NCBI GenBank assembly: GCA_012837655.1
Contig: DUQT01000151.1
Location: 1 to 10,768 of the forward strand
DNA: 10,768 nt
Origin: Actinomyces sp.
GTDB lineage: Bacteria; Actinomycetota; Actinomycetes; Actinomycetales; Actinomycetaceae
Direction: 5' to 3'
Every line of letters starts with the position of its first letter. The first letter of the stretch is position 1. Both the position numbers and the translations under genes were made by a program. Below are positions 4,334 through 10,768 of the stretch, piece after piece. Under the pieces are notes generated by a model. It saw only the letters and a program-made list of their open reading frames with translations, made no database searches and was not told the DNA's origin.

Positions 4334-5968
4334 TTACTTGGGTTTCTTTTCGTCGTGCACGATCAGTTCACGTGCGTTGCCGGCAAGGACGACCGAACCG
4401 AGGATCACAACACCGTTGGATCCAGCCGGATCGTTGTTAAGTTCGGTTCGTTCTACGCCCTTGTCGATCGCGTCTAGTAGGGAAGGTTCCACAAAAACGC
4501 GGTCCTCCCCAAACACGTCACGAGCGATCGTGGCGATTTCATCTACGTCCATCGCGCGAACATTGTCCATCGAAGTAACTACGATTTCATCGATGGCGGG
4601 CTCCAGTTCCGCCAGAGTCGCCTCCACGTTCTTGTCCGCCATCGCAGAGTAAACCGCCACAACGTTCGTGTAGTCAAACGACTCCTCTAACGCCTCCACA
4701 ACCGCGCGCGCACCATGCGGATTATGCGCCGCATCAATAATAATCGAGGGCGAAGTTCGCACCACTTCCAGTCGACCCGGCGACGTCGCAGTGGCAAACC
4801 CTTCTTCCACGATTGCGGGCTCGATCGCTCGACCACCGTTGAACGCTTCAACGGCTGCGAGTGCCAGCACAGCGTTTTCAGCTTGGTGTGCACCAAATAG
4901 TGGCACAAAAATATCGTTGTAGCGCGCGGCCGGAGTCTCAATAGAAACCACCTGTCCACCCACACCGAGCTTGCGATCACGAAGATGTAGGTCTTCACCA
5001 ACAACGCGTAGCACAGCTCCGACCTCGGCGGCCTTGGAACGGATTATTTCCATAACTTCCGGTTCCTGTTTGGCGCTGATTACGAAACTGTCCGGCTTGA
5101 TGATGCCAACTTTTTCCTTAGCGATGTCGGTCAGTGACGATCCCAACCACTTTTCGTGATCGTGCGCAATAGGGGTTAGCACTGCAACGTCTGCGTCGAT
5201 GACGTTGGTGGCGTCCCACTCGCCGCCCATGCCGACCTCGATTACTGCGGCGTCAACGGGTACATCCGCGAATCCCGCGAGCGCGGTGACTGTTAGCACC
5301 TCGAAGAAGGACATTCGCGGGTTGTCGTGACGACGGGAGTGCTCGTCAACCAAAGAGAGGTAGGGAGCAACGTCCTCATACATTTCGACGAATTCGGCTT
5401 CGGAAACGGGCTTGTCGTTGACCGATATGCGTTCGCGCATGGTGTGCAGGTGCGGGCTGGTGTAGCGGCCCACCTTGCGGCCAGACGCCTGTAGCAGGGA
5501 TGCAATCATCCGCGCGGTTGACGTTTTTCCGTTCGTTCCCGTCAGGTGCACCGATCGGTACATGTTCTGTGGGTCGCCAAGGATATTCATGGCCATTGCG
5601 ACGCGTTCCAGGCTGGGCTGGATCTTGTGCTCGGGCATGCGTCGAAGGATTTCGTGTTCGATGCGTTCATAGCGAGCGCCGATAGCCAGGTCAGATTGCG
5701 ACAGGTTGGTACTGTCGTACGAATCTGCCTCGCCAGCGTCGCCATCCAGGTCGGGTTCGTCCACGTCCGCGAGCGCCTCTTCGAGATTTTCGTCAGGGGT
5801 CATGTGCATTTGGCTCATGACTTCCTTCAGATCCTTTGAGACGTCGCGGTTCATGACGTCCTCAACGATGTGTTCCGGAGTTTCCTCCCCATCCTGGTCG
5901 GGGAGGTCCTCCGGATCTAACGACTCCGGCTCAAACTGAAACGGGTCGCGATTTGATGAGTCTCTCAC
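4334..5968 (-). CDS. folC: bifunctional dihydrofolate synthase / folylpolyglutamate synthase with acidic N-terminal extension
   Basis: FolC joins glutamate to dihydropteroate and adds further glutamates to folates, using ATP through an acyl phosphate (Mur ligase family, cytoplasm). The core starts near residue 99. The P-loop HLTGTNGKTSTARM is at 141-154, followed by YTSPHLHTMRERISVN (169-184), EVGMGGEWDATNV (244-256), LTPIAHDHEKWLG (264-276), KEKVGIIKP (284-292, with the expected modified-lysine region) and the C-terminal IDAAHNPHGA (411-420). The core is normal in size. The first about 95 residues are extra: 30 of the first 90 are Asp or Glu against five Lys/Arg, so the tail is likely disordered. 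The GTG start (5966-5968) shares one base with the ileS TAG, and GGAGA at 5976-5980 lies 7 nt upstream, supporting the long form; ATG codons at residues 39, 51, 54 and 56 are alternatives. It is co-transcribed with ileS. Confidence 0.93.
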   Translation of the reverse strand: MRDSSNRDPFQFEPESLDPEDLPDQDGEETPEHIVEDVMNRDVSKDLKEVMSQMHMTPDENLEEALADVDEPDLDGDAGEADSYDSTNLSQSDLAIGARYERIEHEILRRMPEHKIQPSLERVAMAMNILGDPQNMYRSVHLTGTNGKTSTARMIASLLQASGRKVGRYTSPHLHTMRERISVNDKPVSEAEFVEMYEDVAPYLSLVDEHSRRHDNPRMSFFEVLTVTALAGFADVPVDAAVIEVGMGGEWDATNVIDADVAVLTPIAHDHEKWLGSSLTDIAKEKVGIIKPDSFVISAKQEPEVMEIIRSKAAEVGAVLRVVGEDLHLRDRKLGVGGQVVSIETPAARYNDIFVPLFGAHQAENAVLALAAVEAFNGGRAIEPAIVEEGFATATSPGRLEVVRTSPSIIIDAAHNPHGARAVVEALEESFDYTNVVAVYSAMADKNVEATLAELEPAIDEIVVTSMDNVRAMDVDEIATIARDVFGEDRVFVEPSLLDAIDKGVERTELNNDPAGSNGVVILGSVVLAGNARELIVHDEKKPK

Positions 5969-8900
5969 TAGATCTTCTCCACAAAGACTTCAAGCTCGTC
6001 AGCACCGCCCTCGACGGACATTTCCAGTGCGAGGGTTTCGTGCTTAATCATTTCAGCATGGCTTTCAAGCGCGGCCACCCTGTCATCCGAGGTGCGAAGC
6101 TTCAGCTTGATGCGGTCGGCTACGTGCAGGCCGGTTGCCTTGCGTTCATCCTGGACGGAGCGGACGGCGTCGCGAGCGTAACCTTCGGCTTCGAGCTCAT
6201 CATCGATCGTGGTGTCGAGGACGATGAACGATCCTGAAGACAGCACGTTCGCGGACTGGCCCTCCTCAGCTTCGACCTTGGTGGACAGTGAGGCCTGGCC
6301 GCTCGCAAGTGATAGGCGGACCGGCTCGCCGTCAACAAGGACGTCCGGGAACAGGACCGTTTCACCGTCAGTTTCCCACTTGCCCTGCTTCTGAGCTGCG
6401 AACAGCTTAGAGGTAAAGCGGCGAACTTCCGGCGAGAACTCGCGCGGATTGAGCTTGAGCTCCTGCGTGGCCTTCAGCCCGGATTCCGACGGGGTCTGAA
6501 GGGTCACGTTCTTGACGTTGATCTCCGAAGCTATCAGGTCCGCATATGTTTCCAGGTCGCGAGCGCGTTCCGAAACGACCGTCAGGTCGCGCAGCGGCTG
6601 GCGCACGCGGATCTGCTCGGTCTTACGCAGAGCGTGTGCGCCGGACACGACATTGCGAACCTCGTCCATTGTGGCAACAAGGTCATCATCTGCCCACGCG
6701 TCACCCAGCTGCGGGTAGTCCTCCAGGTGGACGGACTCGCCACCCGTCAGGCCGCGCCAGATTTCTTCAGTCACAAGCGGTAGCAGCGGTGCAGCAACGC
6801 GCATTAGAACTTCGAGGGCGGTGTAGAGCGTGTCAAACGCTGATTCTTCCTCATCCCAGAAGCGCTGACGCGAGGTGCGCACGTACCAGTTGGTCAGCAG
6901 GTCCAGGTAGTCACGCACATGTCCAGCGGCTGTTGGAATGTCGTACTTATCCTGGGCTTCCTCAACTGCTACAGCCAGGTCGCGGGTACGGGCCAGCAGG
7001 TAGCGGTCCATAACCGGAAGCTTTGCGACTGCTTCAGCGTCATCCGTTGGGATTGGCTTTGCCAGGTAGCCCTCCCCCTTGTTGGCTGTACCTGCGTACA
7101 GGGCGAAGAAGTACCAGGTGTTCCACAGCGGCAGGATGATCTGGCGAACCGTGTCACGGATGCCAGCTTCGGTGACGATCAGGTTTCCGCCGCGAACAAC
7201 TGAAGACGACATCAGGAACCAGCGCATTGCGTCAGAACCGTATGCGTCAAACACGCCGTTCACGTCCGGATAGTTGCGCAAGGACTTAGACATCTTGCGG
7301 CCATCGTCACCCAGCACAATGCCGTGTGAGATCACCGACCTGAATGCCGGGCAGTCAAACAGTGCCGTGGAGATTACGTGCATCGTGTAGAACCAGCCGC
7401 GGGTCTGGCCGATGTACTCAACGATGAAGTCACCCGGGAAGTGGTTTTCAAACCAATCCTGGTTTTCAAACGGGTAGTGCACCTGCGCAAACGACATCGA
7501 ACCGGATTCAAACCAGCAGTCTAAGACGTCGGGGATGCGACGCATCATTGACTTACCCGTCGGGTCATCCGGGTTCGGACGAACCAGGGTGTCAATCCAC
7601 GGGCGGTGCAGGTCTTTCACCTCTTGACCGAAGTCCCTCTCGAGCTCTTCGAGGGACCCGTACACGTCAACGCGCGGGTACTCGGGGTTGTCCGACTTCC
7701 ACACGGGAATCGGCGCGCCCCAGAATCGGTTACGTGAGATCGACCAGTCGCGAGCACCTTCCAGCCACTTGCCGAACTGGCCGTCCTTAACGTGTTCAGG
7801 TACCCACGTGATCTGCTGGTTTAGTTCAACCATGCGGTCGCGGATCTTCGTGACCTCAACGAACCAGGAGGACACGGCCTTGTAGATTAGCGGCTTGCGG
7901 CAACGCCAGCAGTGTGGGTACGAGTGCTCGTACGACTGCTGACGGACCAGCACTGCGCGTTCGTTTTCTGGGCGGCGAGCCAGCGGACCCGAACCGTCGC
8001 GCAGATCCACAGTTATCGGCTTGTTCGCTTCAAATACCTGCATGCCCTTATAGTCTGGGACTTCCGCAGTGAATCGAGCGCCTTCATCGACAGGAACAAC
8101 GGTCTTGATGCCGTTCTCATTGGAGATGTTCGCATCGTCCTCGCCAAATGCAGGTGCGATGTGCACAAGTCCAGTTCCGTCTTCGGTGGTCACAAAGTCA
8201 CCGGCGATGATGTGGAAAGCGTTCGGCCCAGGAACGTCCTCGTCATTAATGAAGTAATCAAAGATAGGTGCGTATTTGCGGCCGACAAGGTCGCTTCCCT
8301 TGAACTTTGCGACAACTTCAGGCTCTTCGCCCAGTTCGCGCGCGTACGACGCAACCAAGTCTTTTGCGAGGATGACCTTTTCCCCTGCTAGGTCACCTTC
8401 TGCGGGCGTGACGGTTACGTAATCGACGTCGGGTGCGACTGCGATCGCAAGGTTCGACGGGAGTGTCCACGGAGTCGTCGTCCAAATCAGCGCGAGCTCA
8501 CCGGTTTCAAGGCGCAGACCAACGGTTAGCGAGTTGTCCTGACGATCCTGATAAACGTCGTCATCCATGGACAGCTCATGGTTTGAAAGCGGTGTCTGGT
8601 CATTCCAACAGTACGGCAGGACGCGGTAGCCCTCGTAGGCTAGGCCCTTGTCGTAGAGGGTTTTGAACGCCCAGATGACGGACTCCATGTAGTCCATATC
8701 CAGCGTCTTGTAGTCATTCTTGAAGTCAACCCAGCGAGCCTGACGGGTTACGTATTCTTCCCATTCGTCCGTGTAGCGAAGCACGGAGGAGCGGCAAGCA
8801 TCATTGAACGGACCAATACCCATGCCGTCGGGGCCGTCGATTTCTTCCTTGGATTCGATGCCAAGGATCCGTTCGGCTTCCAACTCGGCGGGCAGGCCGT

Positions 8901-9198
8901 GCGTGTCCCAGCCGAAGCGACGCTCAACGCGGTGTCCCTTCATCGTCTGGTAGCGTCCGACGATGTCTTTCACATAGCCGGTTAGCAGGTGCCCGTAGTG
9001 CGGAAGTCCGTTTGCGAACGGAGGGCCATCGTAAAACACGAACTCGTTCGAACCGCGGTCACCACGAGGGCGCTGCTCGACGGATTTCTTGAACGTGTCG
9101 TTTTCTTTCCAGTACTGAAGGATCTCTTCTTCGATCTTCGGGAAAGATGGGGATGCAACAACATCACCGGCACGGTGCAGGGGGTAGTGCTTGCTCAT
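5968..9198 (-). CDS. ileS: isoleucyl-tRNA synthetase, eukaryote-like (type 2)
   Basis: IleS charges tRNA-Ile with isoleucine and edits misactivated valine. The 1076-residue protein is of the long type found in actinobacteria, without the C-terminal zinc finger layout of E. coli IleS. The class I signatures are DGPPFANGLPHYGH (57-70, HIGH-type motif HYGH at 67-70) and DGRKMSKSLRNYPD with KMSKS at 635-639. The editing domain shows WTTTPWTLPSN (239-249). YPHCWRCRKPLIYKAVSSWF, LDCWFESGSMSF and YIGQTRGWFYT are conserved catalytic-core segments in order, followed by the helical anticodon-binding domain beginning around DRYLLARTRDL. The ATG start is fixed by the T-box leader just upstream. It is followed with a 1-nt overlap by folC. 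No inactivating change is seen. Confidence 0.98.
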   Translation of the reverse strand: MSKHYPLHRAGDVVASPSFPKIEEEILQYWKENDTFKKSVEQRPRGDRGSNEFVFYDGPPFANGLPHYGHLLTGYVKDIVGRYQTMKGHRVERRFGWDTHGLPAELEAERILGIESKEEIDGPDGMGIGPFNDACRSSVLRYTDEWEEYVTRQARWVDFKNDYKTLDMDYMESVIWAFKTLYDKGLAYEGYRVLPYCWNDQTPLSNHELSMDDDVYQDRQDNSLTVGLRLETGELALIWTTTPWTLPSNLAIAVAPDVDYVTVTPAEGDLAGEKVILAKDLVASYARELGEEPEVVAKFKGSDLVGRKYAPIFDYFINDEDVPGPNAFHIIAGDFVTTEDGTGLVHIAPAFGEDDANISNENGIKTVVPVDEGARFTAEVPDYKGMQVFEANKPITVDLRDGSGPLARRPENERAVLVRQQSYEHSYPHCWRCRKPLIYKAVSSWFVEVTKIRDRMVELNQQITWVPEHVKDGQFGKWLEGARDWSISRNRFWGAPIPVWKSDNPEYPRVDVYGSLEELERDFGQEVKDLHRPWIDTLVRPNPDDPTGKSMMRRIPDVLDCWFESGSMSFAQVHYPFENQDWFENHFPGDFIVEYIGQTRGWFYTMHVISTALFDCPAFRSVISHGIVLGDDGRKMSKSLRNYPDVNGVFDAYGSDAMRWFLMSSSVVRGGNLIVTEAGIRDTVRQIILPLWNTWYFFALYAGTANKGEGYLAKPIPTDDAEAVAKLPVMDRYLLARTRDLAVAVEEAQDKYDIPTAAGHVRDYLDLLTNWYVRTSRQRFWDEEESAFDTLYTALEVLMRVAAPLLPLVTEEIWRGLTGGESVHLEDYPQLGDAWADDDLVATMDEVRNVVSGAHALRKTEQIRVRQPLRDLTVVSERARDLETYADLIASEINVKNVTLQTPSESGLKATQELKLNPREFSPEVRRFTSKLFAAQKQGKWETDGETVLFPDVLVDGEPVRLSLASGQASLSTKVEAEEGQSANVLSSGSFIVLDTTIDDELEAEGYARDAVRSVQDERKATGLHVADRIKLKLRTSDDRVAALESHAEMIKHETLALEMSVEGGADELEVFVEKI

Positions 9199-9449
9199 TG
9201 AAATGTTCCGTCCTCAGGTTCACATTTTCGAGGACGTCTCCTGCCCGGTTGGGCGGGTGCGCGGTACCACCTCGCTTGCCAGTTGCCTGGCCGCTTGTAA
9301 CTGCTGTCACGGGCTTACCCGTCCGGTTCTACTGGGTGTTTTCCATCCTCGAGGGCGGAGCTTGCAAGCTCGTTTTCGAGGAAGGTTTCACTTTTCTTCC
9401 GAAGGCTCATCGGTGATACCCGGTTGCCCGGCCGAATCTTCGCCATGTG
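9199..9449 (-). ncRNA. T-box riboswitch leader of ileS
   Basis: T-box leaders sense uncharged tRNA by pairing a specifier codon with the anticodon and the T-box bulge with the tRNA 3' end. The minus strand contains a T-box match, AAGCGAGGUGGUACCGC (9261-9277), whose UGGU (9266-9269) complements the ACCA end of tRNA-Ile. It lies in a stem closed by GCGG/CCGC (9261-9264, 9291-9294) with an inner hairpin CCAG-GCAA-CUGG (9279-9290). Upstream, a short Stem I (CGAAG/CUUCG, 9400-9442) has the terminal hairpin CCGG-GCAA-CCGG (9420-9431) and an unpaired GUAUCA that provides the isoleucine codon AUC (9415-9417). Between them are helices CCUCG/CGAGG (9347-9381) and ACGGG/CCCGU (9309-9322). The 5' end is inferred from the promoter. 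The short Stem I and lack of a terminator fit actinobacterial ileS leaders that control translation. Confidence 0.88.
9209..9236 (-). promoter_or_regulatory. Shine-Dalgarno-sequestering hairpin of the ileS leader
   Basis: On the minus strand CGUCCUC (9230-9236) pairs perfectly with GAGGACG (9209-9215) over a 14-nt loop. The second arm is the only purine-rich ribosome-binding stretch (GAGGACGGA) before the ileS ATG, which is 8-13 nt further on. No U-run follows the helix, so a translational switch is favoured over transcription termination. CGAGG within the T-box stem could also pair with the CCUCG of the first arm. Confidence 0.6.
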
Positions 9450-9455
9450 CGGCCT

Positions 9456-9461
9456 AGTGTA
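9456..9461 (-). promoter_or_regulatory. candidate -10 element of the ileS-folC promoter
   Basis: TACACT on the minus strand fits the TAnnnT rule for actinobacterial housekeeping promoters and would start transcription near 9449, just ahead of T-box Stem I. No good -35 hexamer is present at 16-18 bp. The assignment depends mostly on its position. Confidence 0.35.
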
Positions 9462-9534
9462 GTCCGCCTGCCTGGAAACTTCGATATCGGATCAAGTGGG
9501 ATCCACCACTACCAGCTGCCGGGCCTCTACCGTT

Positions 9535-10614
9535 TTAGTTCGCCACTGTCGAGCCGAGCAGGTAATCGATGACGTCCGCGGCTGGAACCGCCTGGCATTC
9601 TGTGTAGCCAGTGCCCGCCCACAGGTGCAGGTTCTCCGGATCACCGGCCTGCCTCGCCCGCGCCTTCACTTTCGATGTCAGCGTATTAACCGCCGGGTAA
9701 AGTGCCGGTGCCATGTCGGAATACTTCAGCGCAAACTCATTCTTAATCGTGCGCGCAAGCTTGCCAGAAAACGCGCGCGTCATCATCGTTCCGCGATCCT
9801 TCAGCTCTAGTAAAGCCTTCCGATGCGTATCGTTTGTGCCGGCCTCCTCGGCCGTCATGAAGAGCGTGCCCACCTGAACAGCGTCCGCTCCCCCGTCCAG
9901 TAGCGCAGCCACGTCCTCGGGCCCGGAAACGCCACCGGCGGCGATGAGCGGCAGGGTTGTCATTGCACGAACCTGCTTCACGAGGTCCAGCAAAGCCGCG
10001 TCCTCGGTACCATCTTCAATGCCGTCAAGTGCGGCGCGGTGACCGCCTGCGGAAATCGATTGAATGGCAACCGCGTCGGGTTCAAGTGCGAGGGCGGCCT
10101 TGATACCTGCGGGGGTGGTTGCCTGAAGCACGGTTAGGCAACCCGCGTCTTTGACGCGCTGCATGACTTCGACGCTGGGCAGGCCAAACGTGAATGAGAC
10201 GACCGGCGGGGACGTTTCAACGACAACGTCGATTTTGGCGTAGTAGTCGTGGTTGGAGAAGTCGGGGAACTCTTGGAAATCTTCCGCGCTGCCTACGCCG
10301 TCATCGATGAGGAGCTGGCGAAAGTTGCGGTAGTTCTTGAACTCGACTTCAGATGCTAGTTTCCCCTGGTCGCCCTGCTTCGGTTGGCGGTAGTCGTTTG
10401 GAGGGACGAACACGTTGACACCGAACGGAGCATCAGTGAGGGCGCGAGTCTGGTCGATGCTCGTGCGGAAATCTTCCGCCGACATGTAACCAGCCGCCAA
10501 GAAACCGAGTGCCCCCTTCTGTGCCACCGCCGCACAGAGTTCTGGCGTGGACGGACCACCCGCCATTGGCGCGGCAATGATCGGGACCTCTAGGAGATCG
10601 TTGAAACTAGGCAT
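9535..10614 (-). CDS. nitronate monooxygenase / 2-nitropropane dioxygenase family FMN protein
   Basis: Members are FMN-dependent TIM-barrel enzymes that oxidise toxic alkyl nitronates such as propionate-3-nitronate; close relatives have other or unknown substrates. The 359-residue protein has the family order: PIIAAPMAGGPSTPEL at 11-26 (substrate and FMN pocket), GALGFLAAGYMS (34-45), PFGVNVFVP (63-71), VVSFTFGLP (138-146), QSISAGGHRA (185-194) with the histidine expected to act as catalytic base (H192), and the FMN-phosphate segment LPLIAAGGVSGPEDVAALL (221-239) with GADAVQVGTLFM (242-253). LWAGTGY (331-337) near the end is typical of bacterial homologues. AGGAGG at 10623-10628, 8 nt before the ATG, fixes the start. 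It lies upstream of, but separate from, the ileS transcription unit; its physiological substrate cannot be read from the sequence. Confidence 0.92.
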   Translation of the reverse strand: MPSFNDLLEVPIIAAPMAGGPSTPELCAAVAQKGALGFLAAGYMSAEDFRTSIDQTRALTDAPFGVNVFVPPNDYRQPKQGDQGKLASEVEFKNYRNFRQLLIDDGVGSAEDFQEFPDFSNHDYYAKIDVVVETSPPVVSFTFGLPSVEVMQRVKDAGCLTVLQATTPAGIKAALALEPDAVAIQSISAGGHRAALDGIEDGTEDAALLDLVKQVRAMTTLPLIAAGGVSGPEDVAALLDGGADAVQVGTLFMTAEEAGTNDTHRKALLELKDRGTMMTRAFSGKLARTIKNEFALKYSDMAPALYPAVNTLTSKVKARARQAGDPENLHLWAGTGYTECQAVPAADVIDYLLGSTVAN

Positions 10615-10768
10615 CTACGCTTCCTCCTCGGATGGGAGCGCTCCGGTTGGAACGCTCGGGCTCGATTCGTCCGTGCTGGATTTGCCGGGGCGCACGGGCC
10701 CTTGCTGGACCCGCCAGGCGCACGGCCAGGCACCAGGGTCGCCACCAGACTACCGGGAAAGCAAACGG
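10607..10768 (-). CDS. possible 3' end of an upstream gene, partial, unknown
   Basis: One minus-strand frame stays open from the window edge to a TAG at 10607-10609, overlapping the monooxygenase start by 8 nt, the same overlap as dhaL/dhaM. It begins PFAFPVVWWRPWCLAVRLAG and ends in an arginine- and serine-rich tail ERSNRSAPIRGGSVDA. A second frame ending in TAG at 10615-10617 also looks protein-like (ending SVPTGALPSEEEA) but is interrupted by TAG about 45 codons earlier. Which of them is real, if either, cannot be settled from 154 nt. Confidence 0.3.
   Translation of the reverse strand, partial: PFAFPVVWWRPWCLAVRLAGPARARAPRQIQHGRIEPERSNRSAPIRGGSVDA

Noticed and set aside
4194..4652. Plus-strand open frame of 152 codons across the folC 3' end
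   Set aside because: Mostly antisense to folC, dominated by Ser, Thr and Arg, typical of shadow reading; TTG/ATG starts lack a ribosome-binding site.
6546..7013. Long plus-strand open frame (155 codons) opposite ileS
   Set aside because: Antisense shadow of the ileS anticodon-binding region; arginine-rich and without protein-like composition or a suitable ribosome-binding site.
9209..9236. Intrinsic transcription terminator in the ileS leader
   Set aside because: The helix is followed by a purine-rich stretch and the start codon, not by a U-run; it fits translational sequestration better.
9489..9504. GGATC/GATCC hairpin after the nitronate monooxygenase as a terminator
   Set aside because: Only 5 bp with a 6-nt loop and no U-tract; too weak to call.

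Overview
The window looks like a chromosomal segment of a moderately high-GC actinobacterium. The signs are an eukaryote-like (type 2) isoleucyl-tRNA synthetase preceded by a T-box leader whose hairpin would hide the ribosome-binding site rather than end transcription, GTG start codons, C/G-rich third codon positions, and an IS1249-type transposase fragment. Actinomycetaceae or relatives would fit, but this is inference and no species can be named. Every confidently called gene lies on the minus strand, so the biology reads from right to left.

Right end (about 9.2-10.77 kb): a complete nitronate monooxygenase-like flavoprotein gene with a strong Shine-Dalgarno sequence. Its start may overlap the end of a gene that runs off the window edge. 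Next comes a roughly 250-nt ileS leader with a clear T-box, a candidate AUC specifier and a hairpin over the ileS translation start region. It is followed by ileS (1076 aa) and, overlapping its stop codon by one base, folC (544 aa, with an unusual acidic N-terminal extension). ileS-folC is almost certainly one operon, so isoleucine-tRNA charging may also influence folC.

Middle (about 2.1-4.33 kb): a lower-GC, decayed accessory island. It contains a nested wreck of two insertion sequences: an IS3-family element in pieces, with a doubly deleted IS1249-type transposase fragment lodged in its orfB. These are flanked by a small membrane-protein gene of unknown function and by short ORFs that may be gene remnants. 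The 4.02-4.33 kb spacer has a triplet of alternating TTTACA/TGTAAA sites and two hairpins.

Left end (1-2.1 kb): a compact dhaK-dhaL-dhaM operon for PTS-dependent phosphorylation of dihydroxyacetone. It has a 5-nt gap and an 8-nt overlap between genes, a GTG start for dhaK, and a candidate promoter plus palindrome upstream. DhaK binds the substrate, DhaL carries ADP/ATP, and DhaM (here only the EIIA domain) passes phosphate from the PTS to DhaL.

No tRNA, rRNA, CRISPR array or complete mobile element was found. The most informative items are the T-box leader, the acidic FolC extension and the nested IS remnant. I see no convincing new multi-gene system.
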